Below, in pieces: positions 1 through 10,934 of a DNA stretch of 64,000 nt. This stretch comes from Nelumbo lutea. Its lineage: Eukaryota > Streptophyta > Magnoliopsida > Proteales > Nelumbonaceae. The stretch is taken from positions 51,076,922 through 51,140,921 of the forward strand of contig JAKGHH010000004.1 in assembly GCA_022828595.1 (NCBI GenBank). Direction: 5' to 3'. The notes under the pieces are model-generated. The model was given only the letters and a program-made list of their open reading frames with translations, had not been told where the DNA came from and ran no database searches. Position 1 is the stretch's first letter. Every line of letters starts with the position of its first letter. The position numbers and the translations under genes were made by a program.

Positions 1-55
1 CTCAGTGGCCTCGGGGCGTACATCCAAAACATAGAAAGAAGAAAAAGCAAAAATC

Positions 56-2072
56 ACTCAGGAGGATTGCCAGCTGGATCGGTCTCCATGTCCTCCTGAC
101 CAGTGGGGCCTGCCTCTTTGGCTTCATCGTCACTTTCCTCCTCGAATGAGGAGGGCTCTTCGTTCGCCGCCTTTGCCACCTCGGGGGTAAGGCCTGACAT
201 GGTGATGACTCTGGAATCAAGATCGGGGAACTTCTGCCCCACCAAGTATCTACATAGCTTGAAGCCGGAACGATAGGAGCTCGATCCGTACTCGACTTGG
301 AGATCGTGGAACTCCGAGGATTCCTTGAAGTGTTCGATAGCATGGCTTCTTTCTTCAGCTCGCGCCTCTTCGATGGCGGTCTCGAAGATCTTAGTCCTCT
401 CCTGGATCGTCACTTTCTTGACTCTCGTTTTCTCATTGAAGCTTTGCCTTCTCCTCGGTCAGCGTCGAGATCTTCTCATGTTGCTCGATTTTCTCCTCAG
501 TCAGTGCGGAGATTAGTTCCTGTTGCTTCTCCTTCTCCTTAGTCATAGTCAATATCAGCTCCTACTGACTTTGGGCTCCATTCTTGGACCGAAGTATCTA
601 GCCCCGATCTAAGTCTTGTTCGCAATGAAGCTGTCGTGCCTTTTCTTTCGCTTCCAGAGCCTGCTTCAAACGGATCTCAGACTGACACATCAACGATTGA
701 ATGGCGAAGTTCACCTAGCAAACAAAACCGAGGTAAGTACATTTGAAATTGACAAAGAAATAAACTGTAAAGTAAGATAGTTACCACCATGCAGTAACCG
801 GCAGCTCGGGCTCCGAGCAGGGCTGTGGACATGTCAGCCCACTCTACAACCTCGTCAGGAAAGATGGTGTCCTTGCTCTTGTGCATTGCGAGCCGAAGAG
901 TCATTATGCTTTGCTTGGAGGACCTGGACCTGGGTGCAGAAGCGCTCTCCAACCTGCGAGGTTGGACACTTTCCTGCTCGGGTACAAAAGTGCTCCCTAG
1001 TTCATGAGGCTAAGCGTCTGCCTCCTAGTCGTCATTGAGGTCCACTATGGGAGGTTGAGGACGAACCTCCTCCTCAGGGAGCTCGGTAGAGATCGACTCC
1101 ACGGCCAGGACCTCGGATGGGGCAGGGGCTGAAGGACCGGCCTCCCCGCGAAGCTTCTTTGAAGCCTTCCTCTTCTTCCCTCTCTGAGAGCTCTTGAGAA
1201 GGTTCTCAGCATCGACCTCCGGCATTGTAACTGCAAGAGCAAAAGGTTAGTCGCGAACTAAAAGGAACATTAAAGTAAAAAGAAACCAAGGTGGAAACCT
1301 ACTAGGGGGGCTCAGACCAGCTCGCACAAGCTTCTCCTCGGCCAAGAAATCCTTCATCTCAAGGCCGAGGTCCCTCCACGAGTTGATGACAGCCCTAGTT
1401 TTTGCATCTAAGCTCACTCCGGGATCCTTGATTGCCACCCTCCAGTGAGTTGGGAAAGGCCACCCCTCAAGATTTTGGACAATTAGGTACCTCCTCTTCC
1501 AAGCTGAAACCATGTTCGGGCAACCGAACAAGATCTTGAACCCGGTCCAAGAAATATAATAGCTTTGTCGGACAGCCCCATGCAGACAAGCGGAATTCCT
1601 CTTGATGGCATTGATTGAACTAAAGGTATCTAAAGATAAAGGACGGTTGTACTCGTGGAATAGGGAGACCGCACCTACTATATTTCGGATTGAATTAGGA
1701 TTTAGTTGGTCGATAGTAATGTTAAAAAAACTTAACTATTTCTACAATAAAGGGGTGAAGCGGGAAGCGCAGCCCGGCAGCGAGCTGCTCTTCAAAAACT
1801 ATGAGCTCATGGTGATCATGAGCCCAAGGGTATTGACCAAGTGGAAGGCTGAAGACAAAGCTATCGGGAAGACGATAGCGAGCTACCAGATACATCAGCC
1901 TATCCAAAGTCAGGGTAGAGGGCCCAAAATCATCTGGGTCCCGACCTCGGGAAGAAGACGGGGCCTTCATTCTAGAGGATGGTCCCTCTTCTCGAACCTC
2001 AGTCTCCCCGAGTCGAGATGGATCAACCTTGCTAAAGGTTCCTAAGAGACTATCTAAGCTAGAACTAAACAT
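56..2072 (-). pseudogene. Antisense, intron-containing Transposase_28-like gene inside element A (decayed)
   Basis: A gene read opposite to its host retrotransposon. From the ATG at 2072 it encodes an acidic, Ser-rich start, then a segment with LVARYRLPDSF and GLRFPLHPFIVEIVKF, and after a one-base frameshift in a T run (about 1728) WKRRYLIVQN..EGWPFPTHWRV. These match the plant family Pfam calls Transposase_28, 'putative gypsy type transposon', from memory of the family. Later exons give a basic KKRKASKK stretch, a segment ending ARAAGYCMV, and a charged tail with EEARAEERSHAIEHF and FPDLDSRV, ending at the stop at 54-56. Two short canonical introns are visible: 1231-1302 (donor GTAGGT, acceptor TTGCAG) and 715-784 (donor GTAACT, acceptor TGCTAG). 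Stops between 413 and 660 and the frameshift suggest it is dead. The role of this family is unknown. Confidence 0.75.
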
Positions 2073-2533
2073 GATTAAAATCAAGAAAGAACAAACTTAA
2101 GAGAGTACGAACTCACCAAGAAAAAAAAAGAAGTGACCTCGGAAAGCAAATAAGGGGTGGCGAGCTGGAGGATTCCAACGTGACCTCAGAATAAACTTGT
2201 GAAGTTGTGGTGAGATAAATGAGTCTCGGGCCCCCTATTTATAGCCGCTATGTCCGAAAACTAATGGTCGAGATCAAATTGATCCAACGGCTCCTAGAAA
2301 AACAGGTTGCACGACCCCCGAGGGTGAAATCGGTTTAGCACGTTTTTGACATCCACTAAGTTTATAGACCCCGTGATGTCCGCGCGTAGATAGACGCAGT
2401 TTGGGTTTTCTCTGGTTGAGTTGGGTGGTCAAACAAGTCCGACCAGCAATTCATCTGACTAGCTGCCTGAACCTCGGGCCAAATCCACTTGCCTCGTCAT
2501 GAACTCCCCGCACCGGGTCGGGATCTCTAGCTC

Positions 2534-2550
2534 GAGGAGTGGGGGGCAAT
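2534..2550 (+). other. Polypurine tract of element A
   Basis: The purine run GAGGAGTGGGGGGCAAT sits directly against the LTR start TGATGTAG. It would prime plus-strand DNA synthesis during reverse transcription. The tract at 23874-23889 in element B has the same form. Confidence 0.8.
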
Positions 2551-3234
2551 TGATGTAGGGTGATTTGGCCCGACCAAATGATAAGGGGACATGTGGACAC
2601 GACATAACTAGTAGAACAACAACTCAGCCTGGCATGCCAAGTCCGTAACGGATCGAGCTCGGACAAGTCTACCTCAAGACGAGTATACCTTGGTGCAAGG
2701 TCACATCAGGACCACCTCGGTCCCAAGGCACTTTGGCATTCATATCAGGTCGGATCTAAAGAGCACGAGCTCAGGCAAAGCTGGCCAACCACCGCATGGC
2801 AACCCCGGGGATCTCGTCACTGTACTCTACATCTTGCGGGATCATACCTTGTAATGGCTAATATTATCTCCCCACTGCCCGATTCAGGCGGAAATGATCA
2901 GCCTTACCGGTTGGTAGCATTATCCCCAACTAACATGGAAAAGGATCCTATCGCAGCGAGAATTTTGAAACTACTCCACCGAACCCACAAGGACTCCAGT
3001 ATATAAAGGCTCCACCCCCCGGGGGTAAGGGGATGCACAATCTCTGCTCTCTAGCTCTCTCACAATCTAATATCATTTTCAGCTCGCAAACCAAGTGCTA
3101 ACTTAAGCACCGGAGCGACCTCACCGGGTAAACAACCCCAGGTTCTCTGATTCATCTCTTGCAGGTTCATCGAGCCCGTCGTTGCCGGTAGCCAGATCAT
3201 CTCCTGTAGGGAGCAGCCGGATTGTGCTACATCA
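2551..3234 (+). repeat. 3' LTR of element A
   Basis: A 684-bp LTR that begins TGATGTAG and ends CTACATCA, a perfect 8-base terminal inverted repeat. A TATA-like TATATAAAGG lies at 3000-3009, followed by the CT-rich 'ctctgctctctagctctctc' expected near the transcription start. A minus-strand fragment of the same LTR family starts at 12730. Confidence 0.85.
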
Positions 3235-3323
3235 AGTTGCATAAACGTTTCTTCGATGCATTGATTTCTCTACTTCTTTAATGGGATGTGTATCCTTATT
3301 AAAAAATAGGATTAATTGTTGAA

Positions 3324-3494
3324 ACCAAGGTTTAAAGTATCGACACAGGCTGATACACATGTATCGGTACTTTTATAAGGTAGGGCATATCGGCCTGTAT
3401 TGGTACTTTTTTTTTGAAGTTTTATTTATTTATTTTTCAAAACCAGTTTAGAGGATCGGAACATTTAAGGCCCTGCTACCCTCTGAACCATGGT
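3324..3494. repeat. Possible small TIR repeat of the 'GTATCG' type
   Basis: The segment begins ACCAAGGTTTAAAGTATCG, and the reverse complement of its right end begins ACCATGGTTCAGAG, matching at about 10 of 14 bases. Segments at 37161-37384 and 47628-47862 share the theme of GTATCG motifs next to a 'ggttcaaa' end. No target duplication is evident. Confidence 0.35.
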
Positions 3495-3536
3495 CTGACC
3501 CGATACAACCCCTAGCTGAAACCTCTTCTAAAGTTT

Positions 3537-3978
3537 TTTTACTGTTGTTGAAACCTCCCTTGAAGTTTTGTAATTGCAATCATTTCTCCTGAACTTTCTA
3601 ACATAGTTGCAAGTAGACCCCCTTTGTTAGAATCCCTAAAAAGAGGCATGAAAATATCCAAAATACCCATACATTTACTTTTAAACAAAATATTTATTTT
3701 CATAATAATCACTAGCTCAAATCCCCCCAATCTCTTTTCTAATTTTTTTTTTCAGATTTTCCATTCATATCAATCACTCAAAGGTAAAGCTGCAACTTCA
3801 AATTCTCTGTTTTTTGTTGTTTATAAAATTCGTATTATTTTTTTGTAGAAATCAGCCTCAATTGAAATTGCATGGATATTTTGTACATTTTTGTGCCTCT
3901 TGTTAGAGGATTATAACAAAGGGGTCTACTTACAACTGTATTTGAAAGTTTAGGATAGATGATTTCAGTTAACACCCA
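3537..3978. repeat. MITE-like element with long imperfect terminal inverted repeats
   Basis: The left end (tgttgaaacctcccttgaag, then 'gttgcaagtagaccccctttg') is mirrored on the right by 'aaaggggtctacttacaactg' and 'gatttcagttaacaccca'. The same layout is seen at 25571-25998, so the two are probably copies of one family. The long TIRs are MULE-like, but no clear target duplication is visible here. Confidence 0.45.
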
Positions 3979-4451
3979 TTAATCAAATGGTTAAATGCTA
4001 ATAAATCTCTTCTTTTACCTAAATATATCAGCATCCGGTATTATATCGAATAGTTTAGGTATAGATACAGATATGTATAATCTTTAGAAATGCATGGGTG
4101 ATCAATCTCTTTGATTTTGCCTCTTGTGTTGTGAATGTAAATTTTTGTCTTGAACTATGGGGATGCTTGATGTTATTGTCTAATGTAGCACAACCACTTG
4201 TTCTATTCAAATGGATGCTAGAATGATTCTAGTGAAAAGTTTTTATTTGTTTATATAAACTGATATAAATGATAAGTTCCCATTGTACATGTAACACTTT
4301 TAAAACAAGGGTTAAAGTTGTCTTTCTAAATGAATAATTGCTTATTGGAGATATAGACCACCAAATGCCTATTATGAAATGTAACACTTGAAAAAGATGG
4401 GTGCCAAATAAATGTTTATTCAAATAAGCACTCACAAATTTGACTTTTGCA

Positions 4452-5404
4452 GTTTGGACAATTTAAATTAAATGTTGATGGTGCTAGCTAGGGCTGTTCA
4501 CAAACAATGCCAAATTCAACCTGATTTGGTCGATTTTTCTTCACCACCGGTTGATTTCAGGTTGTGAAGAGGGATAAACCGATAATTCGGTTCGGTTTCA
4601 GTTTTTACACCAAACCAAACTGAGTTAGTTAGTTTATGATTTCCTAGATTTTCCCTAACTAGGTAATCCTTATCTTAGTTTATTCTTTCTAGTTAGTTAC
4701 TTATTTTTAACATTAAAGAGCAATAAAACATTAGTTAAATGATAATTACTTTTGTATTTAGGATTGTTTTCCTTTTTAGAGGTAGGGAATTTTACACCAA
4801 ATATAGGGTTGTTCACAAACAATGCCAAATCGACCAAACTGACCCAAATCGGCCCTTAATATTTGGGTTGGTTTTGCTTAATGAGAGATCGGTTTCGGTA
4901 TTCTCTTTAAGTAATCTAACCAGGTCAGGTCGATTGAAAAAAAAAATCTATTAAACCGATCCAACATGACCCGTGAACAGACCTAGTGCTAGCGAAGGAA
5001 CTCAGGTGAAAGTGGAAGGGGTGGTCTTGTTAAAAATGTTTCTGATGCTCTTTGTTTTGCCTTTCTAAAATTTCTACGGCTATGCAATCTCTCTCCAAGA
5101 TTAATTTCTTGACCTTCTAGGTGGGCTTCTCTTATCCATCAATCATGGAATTGTTGAAATAAAAGTAGAGAGTGATAATGAGGCTCGGGTTCAAATCATC
5201 AAAGGAACAACCTCTCATCCTTGGTTAGTTGCTTACTCTAACACAAGAAGCAAGCATATTCTTAGCGACATGAGATTTGTGATCTCTCACTTCTTGAGAG
5301 AAGGAAAGAGATGTGCTGATTTCCTTGTCAATGTTCATTTTATTTGGGTGGGTATGAAGAGGTACCAAGAGAGCAAAGGTGAGAGCTTCTTGTTTTGGGC
5401 TTGA
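4452..5404 (+). pseudogene. LINE-derived RNase H domain relic, split by a MITE
   Basis: The translation before the insertion gives LNVDGAS, the typical start of the RNase H domain at the C-terminus of plant L1-type LINEs. After the insertion come GGGLVKNVSDALCFAF, IVEIKVESDNEARVQIIKG, and ISHFLREGKRCADFLVNV, which are the E, D and late His-loop regions of that fold in the right order. Frames shift between blocks, so it is dead. It could also be a domesticated RNase H-like gene of the same origin, but the breaks argue against that. The inserted hAT MITE occupies 4489-4985. Confidence 0.7.
4489..4985. mobile_element. hAT-type MITE with 8-bp target duplication
   Basis: The ends are TAGGGCTGTTCAC and, reverse-complemented, TAGGTCTGTTCAC. 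They are flanked by a perfect 8-bp duplication GTGCTAGC at 4481-4488 and 4986-4993, the length that hAT transposases produce. It interrupts a LINE RNase H relic. A second copy of the left terminus (TAGGGTTGTTCACAAACAATGCC) lies inside at about 4803, so the element holds an internal duplication or a nested sibling. There is no coding capacity. Confidence 0.88.
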
Positions 5405-6568
5405 GGCATGGTAGGCTACATCCTATGACTTCCCTTTCTTTTGATAGTGGCTAATAAAATTTGAAGATAAAGAGAATTAGATGGCATTCTTAAGGTATTT
5501 TTTACTTTTCAAATGTCACTTAATGGCTGATTAATGGACTGGTTAACAGCAGGTACTGGATTGTCACATTTTAAAAGTTTGAGTACTGAATTGTCGCATT
5601 TTAAAGTTCAGGGACCAAATTATCACTCAATCCAAAGTACAGAATACTAATAAAAAATTTCCCTAAAAAAATCTACATTTTTATTATTATAGTAATTATA
5701 GATGTCAAACATAAGCGGGTCCAATTGGGTCAGACCCAATTGTCCCGATTAATAATTGGTCCAGTTCTGAGTCTTATATTATAGAAGCAATTAATAATCT
5801 GTTTGGGACTGATGCACCCTGTTCCAAACAAGACCCTATCCATTTGACAGTTTCAGTCTTAATAATCCTTAATTAAGCTTCTTAGCATTCCATTTCTTGG
5901 GAGTGTGGCTTTACTCTTTCAAGCAAGTTATCTCGTGCATCCAAACAAGACCCTATCCATTTGACAGTTTGGAGTTATCTCGTGCATCCAAAATATCTTC
6001 GTTGCTCCTCATTCAAGCTACAAGTTAGAACCTTCTGCAGTAATTAATGGCGATACTGTGAAAGGGTACATGCATTACTGACCAAACTTATTCAGCAGAC
6101 ATATTAAACACCCACTTGATCTTGTATTTCGGTTATTTCTTTCATGATGGATGTCATAAGCAGCACTGAGCATTGAAAGTAAATCGACTGAGTGCAAACT
6201 GAAATGTGCAGAACCCAAATTTAACTGAATGGCTTAAATGGGTCCATCAGAAACCTTTTGGATCTTTAAAGCAAAACCACTCACTACACGTACCAGAGCA
6301 GAGCAGACAAATAGTGGTCCAGCTAAGCTGTGTGATACAGAAAGACAAGGTTCGTCTCTTGATTCTTATGGGCTTTTATAAAGCGACTGAATGAATGATT
6401 GGACATTGCAGCAATACTTTGACAAAAGAACTTAAGGCCCCTTAGTTTTGGGGGAAATAGGAGAGGGAAGTTTGGTCAATGGAAAATTGTTTTTCATCAA
6501 AGCATTAACTAACTTTATAGTGTTCTTTTTTTCGGTTTACATTTAGCCAGGTGGGGGAAATAGGAAGG
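5405..6568. other. Intergenic DNA, no gene recognised
   Basis: No gene, RNA or complete transposon is recognised. One 30-base block (ccaaacaagaccctatccat and following) occurs twice, at about 5823 and 5941, a short direct duplication. Confidence 0.5.
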
Positions 6569-6748
6569 GGAATAAATAGTGACTCCATACCATTTAGCCA
6601 GGACAAGGCCATTTTGGGTAAGTTGAGAAAGAGAGAGGGAAAGGGTTAGGCACCCTTCTCACTGGTCAGTGTAAATATTGGATTTCCCTTCTTTGTTTAC
6701 ATTCCAATAATTGTCCTGGCTAAATGGTATAGAGTCACTATTTATTCC
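6569..6748. repeat. Inverted repeat with 37-base arms
   Basis: The arm at 6569-6605 (ggaataaatagtgactccat and following) is the reverse complement of 6712-6748 with one mismatch. The spacer is about 106 bases. A further 'catttagccagg' lies just left, at about 6540. It may be the core of a foldback or MITE element whose outer ends are not recognised. Confidence 0.8.
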
Positions 6749-7834
6749 GAGATGTTTTACAAAAAGCAAATTTGGGAGCCCCATCACTCCCCTTTAGTTA
6801 TTTCTAATGGGTGGCGACTCCATTTATTTGACCCATGAAGTGAACAGTGGAGGGATATTTTTCGACGTTCACACTTGGCCAACCTATACTTTTTAAAACT
6901 CCAGAGCCATTAATTTGAAGTTTTCAGAAATTTTTTTTTTCTGAAATTTTTAGGTCGTTTCAAAAAAAAATATTGGTTTTGAAAATTAGTTTTGGTAATA
7001 AAAAAATATTTATTGATAATTTCATTTACATTGGTTTTTGGTAATTATTAAATTAAAAAATTATTATGGAATTTTAATTTTGATAATTTACAGTTGGTAA
7101 TTCTTAATAATTTTCATGATTATTGGTAATTTACATTGGTTTTTTGTATTTATTAGGAAATTTTAATGTAGTGATTTCCATAAACTAATTTTCATGTGTT
7201 TGGTAATTTAATTTAGTGAAAGATATTTTTTTAAATCTAATTTACTTATTTGAAAATTAGTTTATTTATATCAATAAATTTTGGAAAACTTATTCATATC
7301 AATATTTGTACCAAGGATTTTTAAGATATTCAAGTTTTTTTCTATTTTTTATTTTTTATTTATTTTTTGTTATGCAAACAACAATAAATAGAGATTTTGT
7401 ATTAATTTAGTTTTAAACATCCCTTGTCAAAGTATCAACTAGGTTGGTAAGGTTTCCTACTGGTTGTAGAAGATACTTGGAATTGAATCCCATTTGCCCT
7501 AGGGTTGGGGGTGATTCCCCCCCACCTAGCGGAGACTTGTGCTTTATGAATTTTGTATTTTTGTGATACTATTTTGTATTTTATGTATTTTATACAAATT
7601 ACAAAATATTTAAAATGTAAAACATTGTATTTTATATTGTTTTGTATGTATTTGTACTGTACATATTTGTATTTGTACTCTTTCTAAATTGAGCCTAAAC
7701 AGTGCAAATACAAAATTGTAGAGTACAAAACCTTATGTTTTGTATTATTTTGTATGTATTTGTACTGTACATATATGCATTTGTACTCCTTTCAAACTGA
7801 AGGTGCATTTCATGGTGCAACATTTATAGCTTAA
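6749..7834. other. AT-rich intergenic DNA with Tourist-like fragments
   Basis: No gene is recognised. Between about 7560 and 7800 the string 'tttgtatgtatttgtactgt' occurs twice (near 7643 and 7749). It resembles the interior of the small Tourist MITE at 40696-40814 and a piece near 38750, so this is probably a decayed pair of copies. Confidence 0.45.
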
Positions 7835-9025
7835 GGTGTATTTCGTGGAATTAGTTTTAGAAATGACTAAACATATTCAGGAGGAAACTCCATGGTGTAT
7901 TGTTATTTGCGGATGACATTGTTTTAATTGATGAAACTGAAGAAGGATTAAATACAAAATTAAGCCAATGGAAAAAATGCCTTAGAAACAAGAGGTTTTA
8001 AAATTAATAGGACTGAAACACAAAATGTGACATAAATTTAATAATAATAGGAGTATAAATCAAGATACACTTAGGATTGGACCAAGAGATAATTCAATGT
8101 GGTCATTTATAGTAACATGATTCAACAATTCATAACAAGGGAGAAATTTGGGAGATGTCACCCAAAGATGGGTAAAATGGAGGAGTGAATATGACCTTTT
8201 AATTATGTTCTAAGTGATATCACTTAGATTAAAAGAAAATTTCTATAAAATAGTTGTAAGGCAAATTATGCCATATGGAACAGAGTATTGGGCAATCGAA
8301 AAAACAATATGCTCAAAGAAATGAATATGGTAGAAATGTGAATGCTAAGATAAATGAGTGAAAAAAGTAAAAAAGATATGATTAAGGGCTTATTCATTTC
8401 CTCTTAACTTTTATCTCTTAAGAGGAATATTTTAACTTTAAGAGAAAATTGGTTGTTCGTTTCCTCTTATCTCTTATCTCTTAAAGTGCAATCATACAAC
8501 TTTTTCTTTTCCAATGATACTCCCAAAAAGACAATAAAAAACTCTCATATATGGGGTCAAAATGGATATTTGATAATTTTTAGAATTTAGAATTCAGAAC
8601 AACGTTCTCTACATTCAAAGTTCAAAGGAAAGAAAAGTTCACAAATACTAATATACCTCTTAATGTAATTATTGAACTTTCAGATATCAAATCAAACGAA
8701 CAAGCCCTAAGAATGAAGTCATTCGTAGGAACCTAGATGTAGTTCTATAGGTGATAAATGAGAGAATGTAAACTACAATGGTTTGGTCACATGTATAGAA
8801 GACCATCAATAACACTAGTTACAAGAAGTGAATCATTGGGGGGGAGGGGGCTAAAAGGGCTAGGGGTAGACCAAAAAGGACATGGATAAAAATAGTAAGA
8901 AATGATTTAAGTGGATGATAATTATGTAAATAGAATCGATTAGATATGGCATTAAATAGAATAGATTGGCAAAACAAGATTCGTGTAGCTAACCCTACAT
9001 AGTTTGGATAAGGCATGGATGATGA
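7835..9025 (+). pseudogene. RTE-type LINE reverse-transcriptase relic (3' part)
   Basis: The translation gives TKHIQEETPWC, then after a frameshift LFADDIVLIDETEEGLNTKL, which contains the FADD catalytic motif of reverse transcriptase. Further on come GTEYWAIEK, then after a MITE insertion (8386-8707) LQWFGHMYRRP, RGRPKRTWIKIVRNDL, and a 3' end 'tagtttggataaggcatggatgatgatgatgat'. This order and these C-terminal motifs are those of plant RTE-clade LINEs. Stops and frameshifts make it non-functional. The upstream endonuclease part is absent, as usual for 5'-truncated insertions. Confidence 0.85.
8386..8707. mobile_element. Tourist-type MITE inserted in the RTE LINE
   Basis: 322 bp with ends GGGCTTATTCATTTC and, reverse-complemented, GGGCTTGTTCGTTTG, flanked by the 3-bp duplication TAA (8383-8385 and 8708-8710). 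A TAA/TTA duplication and GG-starting TIRs are the signature of PIF/Harbinger-mobilised Tourist elements. Removing it rejoins the LINE reading, which supports the boundaries. Confidence 0.88.
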
Positions 9026-9738
9026 TGATGATTTAAAACTCCATGTCACTTTTCCCCACATCTCTTAAGCTTACCACGTCTTTATCAAAATCTCTAGAGG
9101 CCCCATGTCAGAAACTTTTGTTATCTAAAGCTTACCTTTTGTCAAGTCACCATTAGTGATCATTAATAGAAGTTGTCTACCTAAGCCATTTATTATTTTT
9201 AAAAATCAAGCTAATCCTCTATAAATAATTGTTTAGAAAAGAGAAAAGGTAAAAAAAATAAATCCTTGTCCAACCCCAAATCTTGGATGGAGGGATAAGA
9301 TAATAAATTTCATCATTGTACTATTTTCATTCATGGAAAACTCAAAGGAATGGGTAGTATAGCAAATTTACAAAAAAAAAAACTATTCATATCTTAATAG
9401 TATATATTTGAGAAAAGGGTCTCTAGAGGTTTTGAAAGGTCCAAGTAATTTTAACCATATAAGAGAATTAATTATAAAAAAAATGAGATGTGCCTAAACA
9501 AGTTTTCTTCATCATCACCACCATTATTATAGAGTTCCCTTTGTTTCATGATGATCAATAAGATGATCCTACATCCATAGTCAATAATTATAGTAGACAT
9601 CAAGGTTAAATTGGACATCTATTTTGTCCGAGGACTTTGTTTTTTGTTTGTCCTTACATTTATTTCTTAATTTGACTTGAATCACCCTTTAATATTGGAT
9701 CATCTCATTGGTTTTTAAAAACACACTATGCAAACTTA

Positions 9739-10020
9739 GGTCCCTTTTGGTTTGTGGGAATAAGGGTCTAGAATCAGAATTGGAATCAGAATCAGAATGG
9801 TTCATTCCAATTCTAACTATTTGGTTGGACAAAATCGGAATCCTATTCCCATTTCTGGTAGAATGGCATTCCTCCATTTGAGGGGATGGTCATTCCTTCC
9901 CCCTCCCTTGGGAATAAAATCCCATTCCAACTCAATTCAATTCCTATTTTGATTCATGTCTGAATCAAATAGACCATAAGAATAGATCATTCTGATTTCA
10001 ACTGCAAACCAAACAGATCC
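9739..10020. mobile_element. Tourist-type MITE
   Basis: 282 bp with ends GGTCCCTTTTGGTTTG and, reverse-complemented, GGATCTGTTTGGTTTG, flanked by TTA on both sides (9736-9738, 10021-10023). The interior is rich in 'gaatcagaat'/'attctgattc', which gives it further self-complementarity. No coding sequence. Confidence 0.87.
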
Positions 10021-10540
10021 TTATACATTGTAAATAAAGCTGTTAATCCAATTATTTAGATTTAGAAGTTAAAATTTACATATGTTTAGCAATAAAGCGG
10101 AATGCATATATAAAAATCCAAGCCCAATTCTATATACATATTGTATATAATATTGGAGTCGCATTAAATCTAAATCTAAGCTTGATATATCGAATTTCAA
10201 ATTGGATTTAGATGTACAATCCAAATCCAATCTGTTTACATCCCTAACCGTAAACCATTAGGAATATCTGTGGGAGCTGTTCCCAATGCTGGTTAGATGT
10301 CTTACTATCTGCAATTCAGCATGTCAGGCTGTTAGCAATGCCTTTTAGCTGGCAGTAGGTCCAGCCTTGATGTAAAAGAGTTCGACTTTCCTCTTCACAT
10401 CCACCTCATCATACCTCACAGCATGTTGCAGCTGCACATGGGAAACATTTGTTCTTGTATGTTTCCAATTTCCATAATGTTCACAATGCATGGTTACAAG
10501 GAGATGTGACATGTTCCCCACGGATCACACATGCCTCATA

Positions 10541-10590
10541 TGCATTGGGAACATCTCCGCACTTGTCATGGGGAGATGTTCCCAATTCAT
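10541..10590. repeat. Short perfect-arm hairpin upstream of a hAT MITE
   Basis: TGCATTGGGAACATCTCC (10541-10558) pairs with GGAGATGTTCCCAATTCA (10572-10589), with a 13-base loop. A near-copy with longer arms lies at 63447-63558, also directly upstream of a hAT MITE. Confidence 0.8.
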
Positions 10591-10605
10591 GGGAGGGATC
10601 AAGGA

Positions 10606-10934
10606 TAGGGGTGCAAATGGGATGTTTGGATCGAATTTGGTCAAATTTGAATCACTCTTAATTACTGGTTAGATCCTTGGATCGGATCAGAAATCAGATT
10701 GGATTCGGATCACCCCTTTTCAATCCGATGTATTATATATTTATAATACATATATATGTATATTGTCAATTTATTTATATTTATATTGTATTTTTATAAA
10801 TTTATTAAATTATTTATATATATATATATATATATATATGCAATGAATCGGATCTTTCAATTTAACATGAACAATATCAAATTAGATTCGAATATACTTT
10901 GATTTAAATCCCATCCGATTCATTTGCATCCTAA
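10606..10934. mobile_element. hAT-type MITE (TAGGGGTGCAAAT ends)
   Basis: The left end is TAGGGGTGCAAATGG and the right end, reverse-complemented, is TAGGATGCAAATG. The flanks are ATCAAGGA (10598-10605) and ATCAGGGA (10935-10942), an 8-bp duplication with one mismatch. The interior is made of 'ggatcggatcagaaatc'-like motifs plus a (TA)n tract at about 10816-10839. A related element starts at 63561. Confidence 0.8.

Larger units (their letters stand above)
1..3234 (+). mobile_element. Ty3/gypsy Tat-lineage LTR retrotransposon, 3' part (element A)
   Basis: This is the 3' end of an LTR retrotransposon whose 5' part lies left of the window. What remains is a long antisense gene (56-2072, minus strand), a polypurine tract (2534-2550) and the 3' LTR (2551-3234). 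The order antisense gene, purine tract, LTR is repeated in element B at 20.8-24.5 kb, which also retains gag and RT-RNase H; the lineage is inferred from that. No gag or pol is visible here, so those domains, if present, lie outside. The target duplication cannot be checked because the left end is missing. Confidence 0.85.

Noticed and set aside
1602..2045. 147-codon plus-strand frame at the left end
   Set aside because: Shadow of the antisense gene of element A, which has family motifs on the other strand.
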